A stretch of 5,415 nt of DNA, from positions 1-5,415 of the forward strand of contig PUOZ01000101.1 in the NCBI GenBank assembly GCA_003553165.1, read 5' to 3'. This document shows, in pieces, positions 5,349-5,415 of the stretch. The notes below the pieces were generated by a model. The model had not been told where the DNA came from and made no database searches. It saw only the letters and a program-made list of their open reading frames with translations. The first letter of the stretch is position 1. Every line of letters begins with the position of its first letter. Both the position numbers and the translations under genes were made by a program. The stretch is from Thioalkalivibrio sp. GTDB lineage: Bacteria > Pseudomonadota > Gammaproteobacteria > Ectothiorhodospirales > Ectothiorhodospiraceae.

Positions 5349-5415
5349 TGGTGGCTACGCCCTGATTCGAACAGGGGACCACATCATTATGAGTGATGTG
5401 CTCTAACCAGCTGAG
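5349..5415 (-). tRNA. Elongator tRNA-Met (anticodon CAU), 5' end truncated by the window
   Basis: On the minus strand the visible 67 nt hold the D arm (CTCAGCTGGTTAGAGC), the anticodon arm CATCA-CTCATAA-TGATG with anticodon CAT, the T arm CCCTG-TTCGAAT-CAGGG, the 3' acceptor strand CGTAGCC, discriminator A and an encoded CCA at 5351-5349. About 10 nt of the 5' end (expected GGCTACGTAG) lie beyond the window. The body closely resembles E. coli elongator tRNA-Met. The initiator tRNA is excluded because its anticodon stem has three G-C pairs. A tRNA-Ile2 (lysidine-modified CAU) is possible but fits less well. Confidence 0.92.

Noticed and set aside
4623..5396. Plus-strand open frame ending in RPDSNRGPHHYE
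   Set aside because: This ending is the well-known artefact of translating the reverse strand of a tRNA gene; the rest overlaps the hydrolase gene out of frame.
1..5415. CRISPR array, insertion sequence, integrase or attachment site next to the tRNA
   Set aside because: No repeat-spacer pattern, transposase, integrase or duplicated tRNA 3' end was seen in the window.

Overview
The window is a high-GC bacterial chromosome segment, most likely from a gammaproteobacterium. The evidence is a MurU-type C-terminus, an elongator tRNA-Met that looks like the E. coli one with encoded CCA, strong Shine-Dalgarno sites and tightly packed genes. Two DsrE-type sulfur-relay domains suggest a sulfur-metabolising lineage such as the Chromatiales or Ectothiorhodospiraceae, but this placement is inference.

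Layout. (1) Positions 2-181, + strand: the 3' end of a nucleotidyltransferase gene (murU-like). (2) Positions 228-2052, - strand: a three-gene unit read right to left, consisting of an ECF sigma factor, a membrane anti-sigma factor overlapping it by 8 nt, and a secreted DsrE-family protein. The unit ends in an intrinsic terminator that lies inside the end of murU. (3) Positions 2053-2166: a divergent intergenic region with a candidate ECF-type promoter reading toward the sigma gene. (4) Positions 2167-5100, + strand: a three-gene unit consisting of an unrecognised helical protein, a GCS2-type glutamate-cysteine/carboxylate-amine ligase-like protein and an M14-family succinylglutamate desuccinylase/aspartoacylase-like hydrolase. 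The gaps are 4 nt and then a 1-nt overlap (TAATG). (5) Positions 5112-5321, - strand: a small conserved-looking protein gene. (6) Positions 5349-5415, - strand: elongator tRNA-Met (CAU), with its 5' end cut off by the window edge.

The main discovery is region 2. The anti-sigma factor has an N-terminal cytoplasmic domain and one transmembrane helix. Its periplasmic domain appears homologous to the DsrE protein encoded by the next gene: both share an RV..HV start, a central (M/L)HG.G patch, one mid-domain cysteine, an SGV segment and an EG(Y/W)TYI end. This suggests an envelope sensor that reads a sulfur (persulfide or thiol) state. In this model the free periplasmic DsrE protein supplies or competes for the signal, and the sigma factor drives its own operon. 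The mechanism is inference; the gene order, fusion and motifs are visible in the sequence.
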